A stretch of DNA of 64,000 nucleotides from NCBI RefSeq assembly GCF_007744075.1, contig NZ_CP036266.1, positions 3,519,748 to 3,583,747 on the forward strand, read 5' to 3'. Position 1 is the stretch's first letter; the number at the start of each line of letters is the position of its first letter. The position numbers were made by a program, and so were the translations under genes. The DNA comes from Gimesia chilikensis (GTDB taxonomy: Bacteria; Planctomycetota; Planctomycetia; Planctomycetales; Planctomycetaceae). The notes beneath the pieces are model-generated. The model did not search any database. It was not told the DNA's origin and was given only the letters and a program-made list of their open reading frames with translations. Positions 27,382 to 36,422 of this stretch are shown in pieces.

Positions 27382-28128
27382 TTGTTAAGAGCGATAATTA
27401 GTGATATTCACGGTAATCTCGAGGCGCTGGAAGCTGTCCTGGCTGACATTGATCGCCGTGAGATCAGCGAGATTTATTGCCTGGGTGATATCATCGGATA
27501 TGGACCCAATCCGCGGGAATGCATCGATCTCGTCAGACAACGATGTAAGAAGTCTCTGCTGGGGAACCACGATCAGGCAGCCCTGTTTGATCCGGAGGGT
27601 TTCAATGCCGGTGCCGAACGTGCGATCTTCTGGACTCGGAAGATGCTGGAGACGGGTGATGCCAATAAAAACCAGGATCGCTGGGATTTTCTGGGCGAAC
27701 TGCCGCGGATGATTCGCGAAGACAAACTGCTGTTCGTGCACGGTTCCGCCCGTAACCCGCTAAACGAATACGTCTTCCCGGAAGACATTTATAACCAGCG
27801 GAAAATGGAACGTATTTTTGGTCTGGTCGACCAGTACTGTTTCCAGGGACACACTCATATTCCCGGCATTTTCACAGAAAGCATGAATTTCCTTGCTCCG
27901 GATGAGATCGATTACGTTTACTCATTTGGCGAAGAGAAGTTCCTGGTGAATGTCGGTTCGGTGGGACAGCCTCGTGACGCAGACAGCCGCTCCTCTTATG
28001 TCATCATTGATGATGAGAAGGTGACCTTCTGCCGGGTTGAATACGATTTCAACACGACCGCCGAGAAGATTTACGAAATTCCTGATTTAGATAACTTTTT
28101 GGGCGATCGTCTGCGTGACGGTCGATAA
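27382..28128 (+). CDS. Metallophosphoesterase (calcineurin-like)
   Basis: A 248-residue phosphoesterase. The dimetal site is complete: ISDIHGN (Asp8, His10), [27 protein letters not shown] and [10 protein letters not shown]. It probably hydrolyses a phosphodiester or phosphomonoester in the cytoplasm; the substrate is unknown, and relatives include protein phosphatases and nucleotide hydrolases. The start is TTG at 27382, eight bases behind GGGAG; no ATG lies in the right place, and the first strand ([11 protein letters not shown]) begins at once. Two bases separate it from yidC, so they are probably one unit. Confidence 0.88.
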   Translation: MLRAIISDIHGNLEALEAVLADIDRREISEIYCLGDIIGYGPNPRECIDLVRQRCKKSLLGNHDQAALFDPEGFNAGAERAIFWTRKMLETGDANKNQDRWDFLGELPRMIREDKLLFVHGSARNPLNEYVFPEDIYNQRKMERIFGLVDQYCFQGHTHIPGIFTESMNFLAPDEIDYVYSFGEEKFLVNVGSVGQPRDADSRSSYVIIDDEKVTFCRVEYDFNTTAEKIYEIPDLDNFLGDRLRDGR

Positions 28129-28130
28129 TC

Positions 28131-30254
28131 ATGGAACAAAAACGACTTTTACTCTTTGTAGTACTGTCTGCCACAGTCATCTTTTTCTGGCAGATGTTCA
28201 TTGTCCCCCGCATTGCTCCCCGTCCTCAGGTTGTCGCAGAACAGCAGGCTGAGAACGCGCCTGTGCAGGATGAGCAGGATCCCGATCTGCCCCTGGTCGC
28301 GAAAAAGCCGCCGACTAACGGCGAAGTCAAGCCGTTGCCCGAACAGCCGGAAGAACAGAAAGCCGGTTTTGCCCGCAATCCCAATCGGACAATTGTACTC
28401 GGTTCGCTTGATTCGGACTCAGGCTACTTTCTGCAGGCGAAGATCACGACTCAGGGGGCTGCCGTCCTGGAAGCCTCTCTGAACGATCCACTCTACAGGG
28501 ATCTGGATGATAACAAGAAACAGTTGCAGGTCCTGGGGGAATTCAGTGGTGCCAAAGAGGTGTCACGGTCTTTACAGATCGAGATGAAACAGCTGGACCA
28601 GAAACTGGCCCCCTTCCTCACCAATACCCGTCGCGCTGACTGGAAGGTGCTGGAAGAAGTGAAAGATGCCGACGGAATCATTCATTCAGTCCGCCTGGGA
28701 CTCAGTGCTCCGGATGGGAGTATTGAAGTGCAGAAGGTATTCAGTCTGAAAAAATATCCGGTTCCGGAAGGAGAGGACTTTCGCGAGTTTCGCAATACCC
28801 AGCAGGCCGGTTACCTGATTCACTTTGATCTCAAACTGATCAACGAAGGTTCTCAGGGGCAGACGCTGGATTATCAGCTGCTGGGTCCCGTGGGAATTCC
28901 GCTGGAGAACGCAGACAATACGCGTAAGTTCCGCGATCTCCGCATTGGATTTCTGCAGAACGATATGAGCGTCGACACCACGACCTTATACGCAGCAGAC
29001 ATTATTGAAGAGGTTCAGGAACAGAACGTCGAGAAATACACGCGGGCGTTTCAATTCGCCGGCGTGGACGTTCAATATTTTGCCGCCCTGATTACTCCGG
29101 ATGGGAAAAACTATAAGCCGGAACTGGTCAATGGTGAGATGCGTTCGAATTATTCTGCCAGCGTCGAGCCGGTGCTCATCCAGCAGAATGTGAAAACCGA
29201 AGAACAGAGCCGCATCACGGTCAAAATCAATTCTGATGAAATCGAACTGCCCGCCGGCGGTGAGACCGAGCACAGCTATGCTCTGTATGCCGGCCCCAAA
29301 CGGGAATCGTTGCTCGGACCGCCGTTGAAGGCGACCGAGATCATGGACTTCGGTTTTTTCGGTCCGGTAGCCAAACTGATGTTGTGGCTGCTGACGACAT
29401 TGCACAGCATTGGATTGTCTTACGGGATCGCCATCGTCTGCCTGACTGTGATTGTGCGGGGAAGTCTGTATCCCCTGTCGCGTAAGCAGGCCGTAGGTGC
29501 TCAGAAGATGAAAGAGCTGCAACCGCAGATCGCCGAGCTGAAAAAGAAATATGGCGATGATCGCGAGAAACTGGGCCGGGCGCAGATGGAGTTGTTCAGC
29601 AAGAACAACTACAACCCGCTGGCTGGCTGTCTGCCGATCTTCCTGCAACTGCCGATTTTCTTTGGTCTTTATACCGCGTTGAACAACGCCGTCCAGTTGC
29701 GGGGAACCCCGTTCCTCTGGATCGACAACCTGGCTGCTCCGGATGCCCTGTTCAAGCTGCCATTCAATCTGCCGGTTCTGGGAGATAACTTCAACCTGCT
29801 GCCATTGATTACTGTAGGACTGTTTGTGGTCCAGCAGAAGCTGTTCATGCCGCCTCCGACTGATAAAGATCAGGAACTGCAGCACAAGATCATGAACTAC
29901 ATGATGATTGCGATGGGCTTCCTGTTCTACCGCGTGCCGGCCGGTTTGTGTGTGTACTTCATTGCCTCCAGTTTGTGGGGGATCTGTGAGCGGAAGCTGC
30001 TGGATTTCCAGGCCAAACGTCATCCCGCGACCAGTGCCGATCCGAATGTGATCGAAGTCACGGCTGAGACGAAGAAGTCATCTCCTAATAAGAAGAAGAC
30101 GGACAAAGAAGAACAGCCTGCGAAAAAAGGCTGGTTTGCCCGCTTGCAGGAGGTTGCCGACCAGGCTCAGGCCCAGGCAGCGCTGAATGAAAAACAGCGT
30201 GATCAGAATTCCCGCGACAAAGGCAACGGGAAGAAGTCCAAGAAACGTCGATAG
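28131..30254 (+). CDS. yidC: Membrane protein insertase YidC
   Basis: A 707-residue insertase that places proteins in the inner membrane with or without SecYEG. It has the N-terminal helix (LLLFVVLSATVIFFWQMFIV), a large periplasmic beta domain (about 75-395), and the conserved Oxa1-type core: FFGPVAKLMLWLLTTLHSIGLSYGIAIVCLTVIVRGSLYPLSRKQ with the functional Arg, MKELQPQIAELKKKYGDDREKLGRAQMELF, NPLAGCLPIFLQLPIFFGLYTALNNAVQLR and a late helix pair ending VPAGLCVYFIASSLWGI. The periplasmic domain and the basic tail (KSKKRR) make it longer than E. coli YidC. Position before mnmE is the classical chromosomal order. Confidence 0.96.
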   Translation: MEQKRLLLFVVLSATVIFFWQMFIVPRIAPRPQVVAEQQAENAPVQDEQDPDLPLVAKKPPTNGEVKPLPEQPEEQKAGFARNPNRTIVLGSLDSDSGYFLQAKITTQGAAVLEASLNDPLYRDLDDNKKQLQVLGEFSGAKEVSRSLQIEMKQLDQKLAPFLTNTRRADWKVLEEVKDADGIIHSVRLGLSAPDGSIEVQKVFSLKKYPVPEGEDFREFRNTQQAGYLIHFDLKLINEGSQGQTLDYQLLGPVGIPLENADNTRKFRDLRIGFLQNDMSVDTTTLYAADIIEEVQEQNVEKYTRAFQFAGVDVQYFAALITPDGKNYKPELVNGEMRSNYSASVEPVLIQQNVKTEEQSRITVKINSDEIELPAGGETEHSYALYAGPKRESLLGPPLKATEIMDFGFFGPVAKLMLWLLTTLHSIGLSYGIAIVCLTVIVRGSLYPLSRKQAVGAQKMKELQPQIAELKKKYGDDREKLGRAQMELFSKNNYNPLAGCLPIFLQLPIFFGLYTALNNAVQLRGTPFLWIDNLAAPDALFKLPFNLPVLGDNFNLLPLITVGLFVVQQKLFMPPPTDKDQELQHKIMNYMMIAMGFLFYRVPAGLCVYFIASSLWGICERKLLDFQAKRHPATSADPNVIEVTAETKKSSPNKKKTDKEEQPAKKGWFARLQEVADQAQAQAALNEKQRDQNSRDKGNGKKSKKRR

Positions 30255-30278
30255 TCAGGACGTCCTGAGAGACGCGAC

Positions 30279-31658
30279 ATGAATCTGCAGTTTGACGATA
30301 CGATAGTGGCACTGGCGTCTGCGCCCGGAGCAGGCGCAGCCGGCCTGATTCGCATCAGTGGTCGTGAGATTCTGCCCTGTCTGTCAGCCTGCTTTGATGC
30401 GGAAACGGACTGGCAGCAAAGCACGCGCTCGCAGCGGTATCCGGGAACTCTGCAACTGGCAGGTTCCGAAACCCGCCTGCCCGGTGCACTCTATTACTGG
30501 CCGACGTCGCGGAGCTTTACCGGTCAGCCGCTGGCGGAATTTCATACCGTTAGTTCTCCCCCTCTGCTGGAAGCCGCCATTGAGCAGATCGCTTCCCGCG
30601 GTGCCCGCATGGCGCGGCCCGGAGAATTCACGTTGCGGGCCTTTCTGGCAGGACGCGTCGATCTGATGCAGGCCGAAGCGGTACTGGGGGTGATTGATGC
30701 TCACGATCATGAAGAGCTGAACCTGGCACTCAGTCAGCTGGCGGGCGGTGTCTCGACCCGGATCGGGCGGGCACGCATCGAACTGCTGGAACTGCTGGCC
30801 GAACTGGAAGCGGGGCTCGATTTTGTCGAGGAAGACATCGAATTCATAGACCGCGTGACGCTGGTTACCCGTCTGGAAGGCATTCGCGAGTTCTGCGAGC
30901 AACTGTATGCCGACTCGGCACAGCGGATGGAGTCGACCGGAAGTCTGTCTCTGGTGTTGGCGGGGCTGCCTAATGCAGGCAAGAGCACACTTTATAACGC
31001 GCTGGTCGGGGATGCGGAAGCCGCACTGGTGTCGGACATCGCAGGTACCACCCGCGATTACCTGGTGACACCTCTTAAGTGGAAAGGTCAGAGTATCCAC
31101 CTGATTGATACCGCCGGCCTGGAAACGGGCGCCCATGAAATTTCAGTCAGTGCTCAGAACTTTCGTCAGGCACAGACGCAACAGGCGGATCTGGTGGTCT
31201 GGTGCACGGCCGCTGATTTGACGCCTGAACTGAGAGTCGAGGACCGCCGTCAGCGCGATCAGTTGGCAGCCGTTCGCAATGTGCTGACGGTGCGAACGAA
31301 ATGCGATCTCTCCCCTGCCCCTGTAGAAGCTCATTCTATAGAGGCCGACCTGGAGATCAGTGTTGCGGAGGGGACTGGTTTGGAAGCTCTGCAGGATCAG
31401 ATTCTGGAACGGCTGTCTGAGACGCATCGCGGGGGGAGGCATCTGATCGGCTCCACCGCATCACGGTGTCGAGAAAGCCTGCGGGCAGCAGGTGAATCTC
31501 TGGGAGCCGCGGAAGAAGCCGCCGAACTGCAACTCGGAGAAGAACTGGTGGCGATTGAAATACGCGAATCCCTGCAGCATCTGGGGCAGATCGTCGGCCA
31601 GGTTTATACCGACGACATCCTTGATCGTATCTTCAGCAAGTTCTGCATCGGTAAATAA
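30279..31658 (+). CDS. mnmE: tRNA modification GTPase MnmE
   Basis: A 459-residue GTPase that, with MnmG, makes the 5-substituted wobble uridine of some tRNAs. Residues 1-120 form the folate-binding domain (DTIVALASAPGAGAAGLIRISG, GEFTLRAFLAGRVDLMQAEAVLGVIDA). The G domain has GLPNAGKSTLYNAL, SDIAGTTRDYL, LIDTAGLE and TKCD in place of NKxD. The protein ends with LGQIVGQVYTDDILDRIFSKFCIGK, the conserved C-terminal Cys motif used in catalysis. Length is standard. The G4 motif change from N to T is unusual but tolerated in related GTPases. It is preceded by yidC at 24 bases. Confidence 0.96.
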   Translation: MNLQFDDTIVALASAPGAGAAGLIRISGREILPCLSACFDAETDWQQSTRSQRYPGTLQLAGSETRLPGALYYWPTSRSFTGQPLAEFHTVSSPPLLEAAIEQIASRGARMARPGEFTLRAFLAGRVDLMQAEAVLGVIDAHDHEELNLALSQLAGGVSTRIGRARIELLELLAELEAGLDFVEEDIEFIDRVTLVTRLEGIREFCEQLYADSAQRMESTGSLSLVLAGLPNAGKSTLYNALVGDAEAALVSDIAGTTRDYLVTPLKWKGQSIHLIDTAGLETGAHEISVSAQNFRQAQTQQADLVVWCTAADLTPELRVEDRRQRDQLAAVRNVLTVRTKCDLSPAPVEAHSIEADLEISVAEGTGLEALQDQILERLSETHRGGRHLIGSTASRCRESLRAAGESLGAAEEAAELQLGEELVAIEIRESLQHLGQIVGQVYTDDILDRIFSKFCIGK

Positions 31659-31675
31659 GCTGTCGCATCAGACAG

Positions 31676-33283
31676 TCAGCGGGCGTGAAGCCAGTCCGGC
31701 ACAGTTCCGGGCTGGATACCCATTTGCGGAATGAAGTAGAAGAACATGAAGGCCGTGAGCAGGAATACGCCGATCAGATTCAGGATGATGCCGTAAGTCA
31801 GCATGTCGGACATCTTGATTTTTCCCGAAGCAAAGACAATCGCGTTCGGGGGCGTAGCGATCGGCATGGTAAACGCGCAACTGGCCGAGATCGCTGCGGG
31901 AATCATGATCAGCCGGGGATCGATTTCCAGACTGACCGCGGTGGCAGCCAGGATCGGCAGCACCGTATTGACGGTCGCGATGTTCGATGTGAATTCGGTC
32001 AGGAAGGTCAGCATCAGGCAGGCGGCCAGAACCAGAGCCCAGGCGGGCCAGCCGGCGATTACCTGCGAGAAGACATGCCCGACCCAGTCGGAGAGTTCGG
32101 TCGATTTAAAAGCGCCCGCAATGGCGAAGCCGCCGCCAATCAGCAGCAGGACGCCCCAGGGCAGTCGTTCTGCGGTCTCCCAGTCCATGAGATATTCCGT
32201 CTGCCCCGTTTCGGATTTCCGGGCAGGAATGGCAAACATCAGAATCGCCATCCCCATGGCAACGGTCGAATCGTGGACCCAGCTTGAAGCCTGATCCGCG
32301 GGGATGCCCCACTTCTTGAGGAAGTGAATCGGTAACTGTTCCCAGCCGGCCAGCAGCTCCCATTCACCAAAGATCAATGGTTTTCGCGTGACCCACAGAA
32401 TAGCGGTGGTCGCGAAGACGAACAGCATCAGGGCTTCTGCGCGGGTGGGCTGTCCCAGCTTCTGAATCTGTTCCTGAATGATATCTCGGGAGGAGGTTTT
32501 AGAACTGGAAAGCGAAGGCATTCTCCAGCAGAGAACCAGCCAGGTGATCATAATAAAGGTCACCCCGAACGGGACAACCATGATCATCCACTCCCCTGCC
32601 GAGAGTTGCGGGCCTTGCGGAAACTGAGCCAGCCAGATCTGCTGAAAGGCGATATTGGTGGGCGTGCCGATCAGCGTGGTGACACCGCCGATGCTGGCGG
32701 AATATGCGATGCCCAGCAGCAGTGCGACTGAAAAATGGCGTATGGCTTTGGAAGAATCGACGTTGGAATCGAACAGTGAGAGTTCGGACATGGAACCGAT
32801 GATCGCCATGCCGATAGGGAGCATAAGCAGCGTTGAGGCGGTATTACTGATCCACATCGAAAGAAAGCCGGTCGCGAACAGGAACCCCAGTACCACCCGG
32901 CGGGGGCTCGATCCGACGACATTGATCGTATGCAGGGCAATGCGGCGATGGACGCCCCATTTTTCGATGCCCAGCGCGATAATGAACCCACCCATATACA
33001 GAAAGATATTCTGATTAATATAAGCCTGACTGACCGTCGCCGGGTTCTGGATACCGAACAGCGGAAAGGCAAACAGCGGAACCAGGCTGGTAACGGCAAT
33101 GGGTAGTGCCTGCGTCATCCAGAGGATCGCCATCAGCGCGGTCACCGCAGCCAGGCGCTGCGCAGCGGAGGACATGTCGTCCGGCGTCGGCAGATTCAGA
33201 ATGATCACAAACGCGATCAGGCTGAACAGTTTACCGTAGAAGGGAATCCGGCTTTCTGAAGTGTGTGATGCGTCGCCAATCAC
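31676..33283 (-). CDS. DASS/SLC13 family sodium-coupled anion transporter
   Basis: A 535-residue transporter with about twelve helices, of the divalent anion:sodium symporter family. Family marks are LFAFPLFGI, the first hairpin/SNT motif WISNTASTLLMLPIGMAI, IGGVTTLIGTPTNIAF, a second SNT-like LTEFTSNIATVNTVLPILAA, and ISASCAFTMPIATPPNAIVF near the end. The two SNT motifs bind sodium and carboxylate in VcINDY, so a dicarboxylate, citrate or sulfate substrate is likely. The start is GTG 33283, which keeps the first helix (GKLFSLIAFVIILNL); no better ATG precedes it. The gene is convergent with mnmE, 17 bases between stops. Confidence 0.88.
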   Translation of the reverse strand: MIGDASHTSESRIPFYGKLFSLIAFVIILNLPTPDDMSSAAQRLAAVTALMAILWMTQALPIAVTSLVPLFAFPLFGIQNPATVSQAYINQNIFLYMGGFIIALGIEKWGVHRRIALHTINVVGSSPRRVVLGFLFATGFLSMWISNTASTLLMLPIGMAIIGSMSELSLFDSNVDSSKAIRHFSVALLLGIAYSASIGGVTTLIGTPTNIAFQQIWLAQFPQGPQLSAGEWMIMVVPFGVTFIMITWLVLCWRMPSLSSSKTSSRDIIQEQIQKLGQPTRAEALMLFVFATTAILWVTRKPLIFGEWELLAGWEQLPIHFLKKWGIPADQASSWVHDSTVAMGMAILMFAIPARKSETGQTEYLMDWETAERLPWGVLLLIGGGFAIAGAFKSTELSDWVGHVFSQVIAGWPAWALVLAACLMLTFLTEFTSNIATVNTVLPILAATAVSLEIDPRLIMIPAAISASCAFTMPIATPPNAIVFASGKIKMSDMLTYGIILNLIGVFLLTAFMFFYFIPQMGIQPGTVPDWLHAR

Positions 33284-33369
33284 GTAGAGAGTATCCCTGA
33301 GTTATCAGCAGGCGCGCTCCGCAGGGAGCAGGCACTGTCAACAGGTTAAGTCAGCGTGCCGAATCAGGA

Positions 33370-33837
33370 TTAGTCCTGTGCCGGATGAATGAACTGGTGT
33401 CCTTTGGGGCGGACGGTCAGTACCGGACAAGGGGCTTTCCGCACGACCTTCTCTGCTACACTTCCGAGCAGGAGGTGCGCGGTGAAGGAACGACCGTGTG
33501 TGCCGACCACGATGACGTCGATGTCTTCTTTTTTCGCGTACTTCAGAATGTCGACAAACGGGTTGCCGTGAACCCAGTGGGTCACCAGGTCGAGCCCTTC
33601 TTTATCTTCGTCCAGGATCCAGTTTTCGAGTCGGGTTTTGGCGAAGTTTTCGAAGTCTTCCTTGGGCGGAAGTGCATAGCTTTCAAACATGGGCATGTAG
33701 ACAATGGGGTCTTCAATCACGTTCAGCAGATGCAGCTGGGCATCGAATTTCCGTGCCAGTTCGACAGCGTATTGAGTAGCGGCCTGAGAGGGTTCACTGA
33801 AGTCTGTGGGGATGAGGATTTTATTGATTTCAATCAT
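33370..33837 (-). CDS. Universal stress protein (UspA family)
   Basis: A 155-residue protein with the Usp fold: INKILIPTDFSEPSQAATQYAVELARKFDAQLHLLNVIE at the start and IDVIVVGTHGRSFTAHLLLGSVAEKVVRKAPCPVLTVRPK at the end. The G-2x-G-9x-G(S/T) ATP-binding pattern is approximated by GTHGRSFTAHLLLGS, so ATP binding is likely. ATG 33837, preceded by AAAGGATA, is the supported start; the frame is open for 16 codons further up. It is divergent from the sugar isomerase gene. Confidence 0.92.
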   Translation of the reverse strand: MIEINKILIPTDFSEPSQAATQYAVELARKFDAQLHLLNVIEDPIVYMPMFESYALPPKEDFENFAKTRLENWILDEDKEGLDLVTHWVHGNPFVDILKYAKKEDIDVIVVGTHGRSFTAHLLLGSVAEKVVRKAPCPVLTVRPKGHQFIHPAQD

Positions 33838-34123
33838 GAGCGGTATCCTTTCAGTGGCCGGGCCGACTAAATTATTCAGGGGCAATCATTGCAAGCAGGC
33901 TCCATTATAAGGGGAGTCGTGCGGGAAACAATAGACGGGGGAAGCGGGAAACGACATTCGAAAAAGTGTTTCTTTTTTTTGTTAAGAAACCGAGGTCGTG
34001 GTTTGTGAAACCGGGATGATCTCCTTATGATGAGTTGAGGCTCCCGAGAGGCGGGGGCCTGTTTTGTAATGAAAACCGAACAATTTGAGACCTAGAGAAA
34101 CAATCAATCGGGGAGGCAAAAGA

Positions 34124-34972
34124 ATGGAAAAATGGCCTATTGGTGTATTCGCATCCGTCGACGCGGGACTGGGGGTACACTTCGATGTCGTCCAGGAATT
34201 AGGAATCCCCACGATTCAGATTCATGCACCCCATGCGGAGACTCGGTCGAAAGAACTCGCCGACGAATTCATGAAGAAATGTAATGATGCCGGCATTCAG
34301 TTGACCTGCGTCTTCGGTGGTTTTGAAGGTGAAAGCTACGCAGATATTGAAACGACGAAGAAGACCGTAGGGCTGGTTCCAGCCGAAACCCGGGCCGCCC
34401 GCACGGAAGAGATGAAAGAGATTTCCGATTTCGCCAAACAGCTGGGTTGCGATACCGTGGCGCTGCACATTGGCTTTGTTCCCGAAGATCGTGAATGCGA
34501 CGATTACAAAGATCTGGTGAAAACCACCCAGGATCTGCTGGATCATGTCAAAGTGAACGGCCAGAATCTGAACCTCGAAACCGGGCAGGAAAGCGCCGAT
34601 CATCTGCTTGATTTCATCGGTGATGTGGCTCGTGACAATCTTAAAATCAACTTTGATCCCGCGAACATGATTCTGTACGGGACGGGCGATCCGATTGCTG
34701 CTCTGAAGCGGGTCGGCCATCTGGTCGGCAGTGTGCACTGCAAGGATGCCACCTGGGCTCCTGAAGATCAACGTGGCGTGGCCTGGGGAGCAGAAGTGCC
34801 TCTGGGGGACGGTGATGTTGGCATGGGAACATACCTGCGGACTCTCGATGAAATCGGTTACACTGGCCCGTTGACCATTGAACGGGAGATTCCCGAGCAG
34901 CGGGATCAGCAGAAGGCTGATATCGGCAAAGCGGTCGCTTTGTTGACAGAGTTGAAAGAACAACTGGCCTGA
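34124..34972 (+). CDS. Sugar phosphate isomerase/epimerase (TIM barrel, AP endonuclease 2-like)
   Basis: A 282-residue TIM barrel of the xylose isomerase-like/AP endonuclease family 2 superfamily. Marks are IGVFASVDAGLGVHFDVVQELGIPTIQIHAPH, LGCDTVALHIGFVP, LNLETGQESADHLLDF with a metal-binding Glu, INFDPANMILYGTGDPI with a metal Asp, SVHCKDATW with a metal His, and PLTIEREI with the last metal Glu. It should isomerise or epimerise a sugar or sugar phosphate; the substrate is not visible. GGGGAGG gives a strong ribosome site seven bases before ATG 34124. A GACCTAG box at 34089-34095 ends 28 bases before the start. Confidence 0.87.
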   Translation: MEKWPIGVFASVDAGLGVHFDVVQELGIPTIQIHAPHAETRSKELADEFMKKCNDAGIQLTCVFGGFEGESYADIETTKKTVGLVPAETRAARTEEMKEISDFAKQLGCDTVALHIGFVPEDRECDDYKDLVKTTQDLLDHVKVNGQNLNLETGQESADHLLDFIGDVARDNLKINFDPANMILYGTGDPIAALKRVGHLVGSVHCKDATWAPEDQRGVAWGAEVPLGDGDVGMGTYLRTLDEIGYTGPLTIEREIPEQRDQQKADIGKAVALLTELKEQLA

Positions 34973-35013
34973 ATGCTGCCTGTTTCCCCTGAAACTGCTG
35001 GCGGAGACTGTTT

Positions 35014-36267
35014 GTGAAGAACGTGTTTGAAGATGTGACCTGTGCCGGATGTTGCTGCGTCTGCGATGACATCCAGGTCACGACAGACGGCCAACAGATA
35101 CTAGACGTGCAGACCACCTGCCCCCAGGGGCAGGCGTGGTTTGCGCGCTCCCGCCAGACGAATCAGTTACAGCCTCTGATCAGAGGCGCTGAAGCGTCTC
35201 AGGAAGCTGCTTTGACTCGCGCTGCAGAGCTGATTCAAACTGCGACTTCTCCCCTGCTGTTCGGTATGGGACAATCCGCGACCGAAGCGCAACGGGCTGC
35301 CATCAGTCTGGCGGATCGAATCGGAGCCACGATCGACAGCGGTGCTTCAGACTCTACGCGTGCACTCCAGCAGGTGGGGGAAGCTTCCTGCACCCTGGGA
35401 GAAGTGCGTAGTCGTGCGGATCTGATTATCTACTGGAACGCGGAGAGTCTACGGACGAATCCGCATCACCAGCAGACCCTGAATTCCGGGACCGACCCGA
35501 TTTCACGGAAAATCGTCACCGTTGGTTCTTCCCTGTCAGATGCAAGTGCTGATGTTGATCTTGCACTCCGTGTTCCTGTTGAGGGGGAATTCGAAACCCT
35601 CTGGCGGTTGCGGGCACTGCTCAGAGGGATTGAGCTGAATGGGGAGGTCTCCCCAGGTCTGTCAGCCGGAGAACTGGAATCACTGGCAGCGCTGATTCGG
35701 CAGAGTCGCTATATCGTGATTTTTTTCGGACCTGCTACCTCTGGAGATCACCTGTTCCATCGTAAGCTGGAAGCACTTTCATTACTGGCCCGTGAGATTC
35801 AGTCTGAACGTCGCTGTCATACCATCAATGTTCCTGCTTCGGGGGCTGCAAAAGGGGCCGAATCGGTGCTGGCCTGGCAGACAGGTTATGCGGCGGCGGT
35901 GAACTTTGCAGTCGGGTATCCGCGTTTTTCTCCCTGTGAATATGCAACTGTTCGCATGCTGGAACAGAAAGAGGCTGATGTCTGTCTGCTGATCGGTGAT
36001 GCACCTTTGACGGGACTTTCGGAGCTGGCCCTGCAGGAGTTGCAACAGATCCCGCTGATTCACGTCGGCCCTGCTCCTCTGAGCGACCTTGAGCCGGAAG
36101 TCTTCATCCCGACGGGTATCTCTGGGATTCATTCAGCCGGTTCCCTCTACCGCTTTGACGGAACACCGCTTCCATTACGTGCACTGATTGCCACACCTCA
36201 GCTCAGTGAAGCAGAGGTGCTGCAGCAACTCGAAAGCCTGCTCACGCCTGTTTTGCCTATCTGTTAG
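35014..36267 (+). CDS. fhcB: Formyltransferase/hydrolase complex (formylmethanofuran dehydrogenase) subunit B
   Basis: A 417-residue protein of the molybdopterin oxidoreductase type. It begins with VTCAGCCCVCDDIQV, where Cys10, Cys13 and Cys17 resemble the 4Fe-4S site of FwdB. LLFGMGQSATEAQRAAISLADRIGATIDSGAS and LIIYWNAESLRTNPHHQQTL are also typical. In bacteria the FhcABCD complex uses this subunit in the tetrahydromethanopterin/methanofuran route of formaldehyde oxidation, known from methylotrophs and planctomycetes. Subunits A, C and D are not in the window, in line with scattered C1 genes in planctomycetes. The start is GTG 35014 behind GGCGGAG. It follows the isomerase by 41 bases and may share its transcript. 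Confidence 0.85.
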   Translation: MKNVFEDVTCAGCCCVCDDIQVTTDGQQILDVQTTCPQGQAWFARSRQTNQLQPLIRGAEASQEAALTRAAELIQTATSPLLFGMGQSATEAQRAAISLADRIGATIDSGASDSTRALQQVGEASCTLGEVRSRADLIIYWNAESLRTNPHHQQTLNSGTDPISRKIVTVGSSLSDASADVDLALRVPVEGEFETLWRLRALLRGIELNGEVSPGLSAGELESLAALIRQSRYIVIFFGPATSGDHLFHRKLEALSLLAREIQSERRCHTINVPASGAAKGAESVLAWQTGYAAAVNFAVGYPRFSPCEYATVRMLEQKEADVCLLIGDAPLTGLSELALQELQQIPLIHVGPAPLSDLEPEVFIPTGISGIHSAGSLYRFDGTPLPLRALIATPQLSEAEVLQQLESLLTPVLPIC

Positions 36268-36304
36268 CAGGTAAAACCCTTAGGTGATTTCTGGCGAAAC
36301 AGCA

Positions 36305-36322
36305 TGACTGTTATAACAGTCA
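36305..36322. promoter_or_regulatory. Perfect 18-bp palindrome
   Basis: TGACTGTTATAACAGTCA is a perfect palindrome between fhcB and the HD-GYP gene. There is no T tract, so it is more like an operator than a terminator. A GACCTAG box lies 58 bases further on (36381-36387), near the likely promoter of the next gene. Confidence 0.45.
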
Positions 36323-36422
36323 GGACCTGAATGAGATTTTTGCCACGGATATCCCTCCTCAGGTGAGGGAGCAGAATTCTGACCTAGAGTTGAAATAAGT
36401 CTCTACTCAGGAGAACCATGTT

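Noticed and set aside
28986..30023. Long minus-strand frame of 345 codons within yidC
   Set aside because: It lies wholly opposite a clearly conserved gene and has Gln/His/Arg-rich shadow composition.
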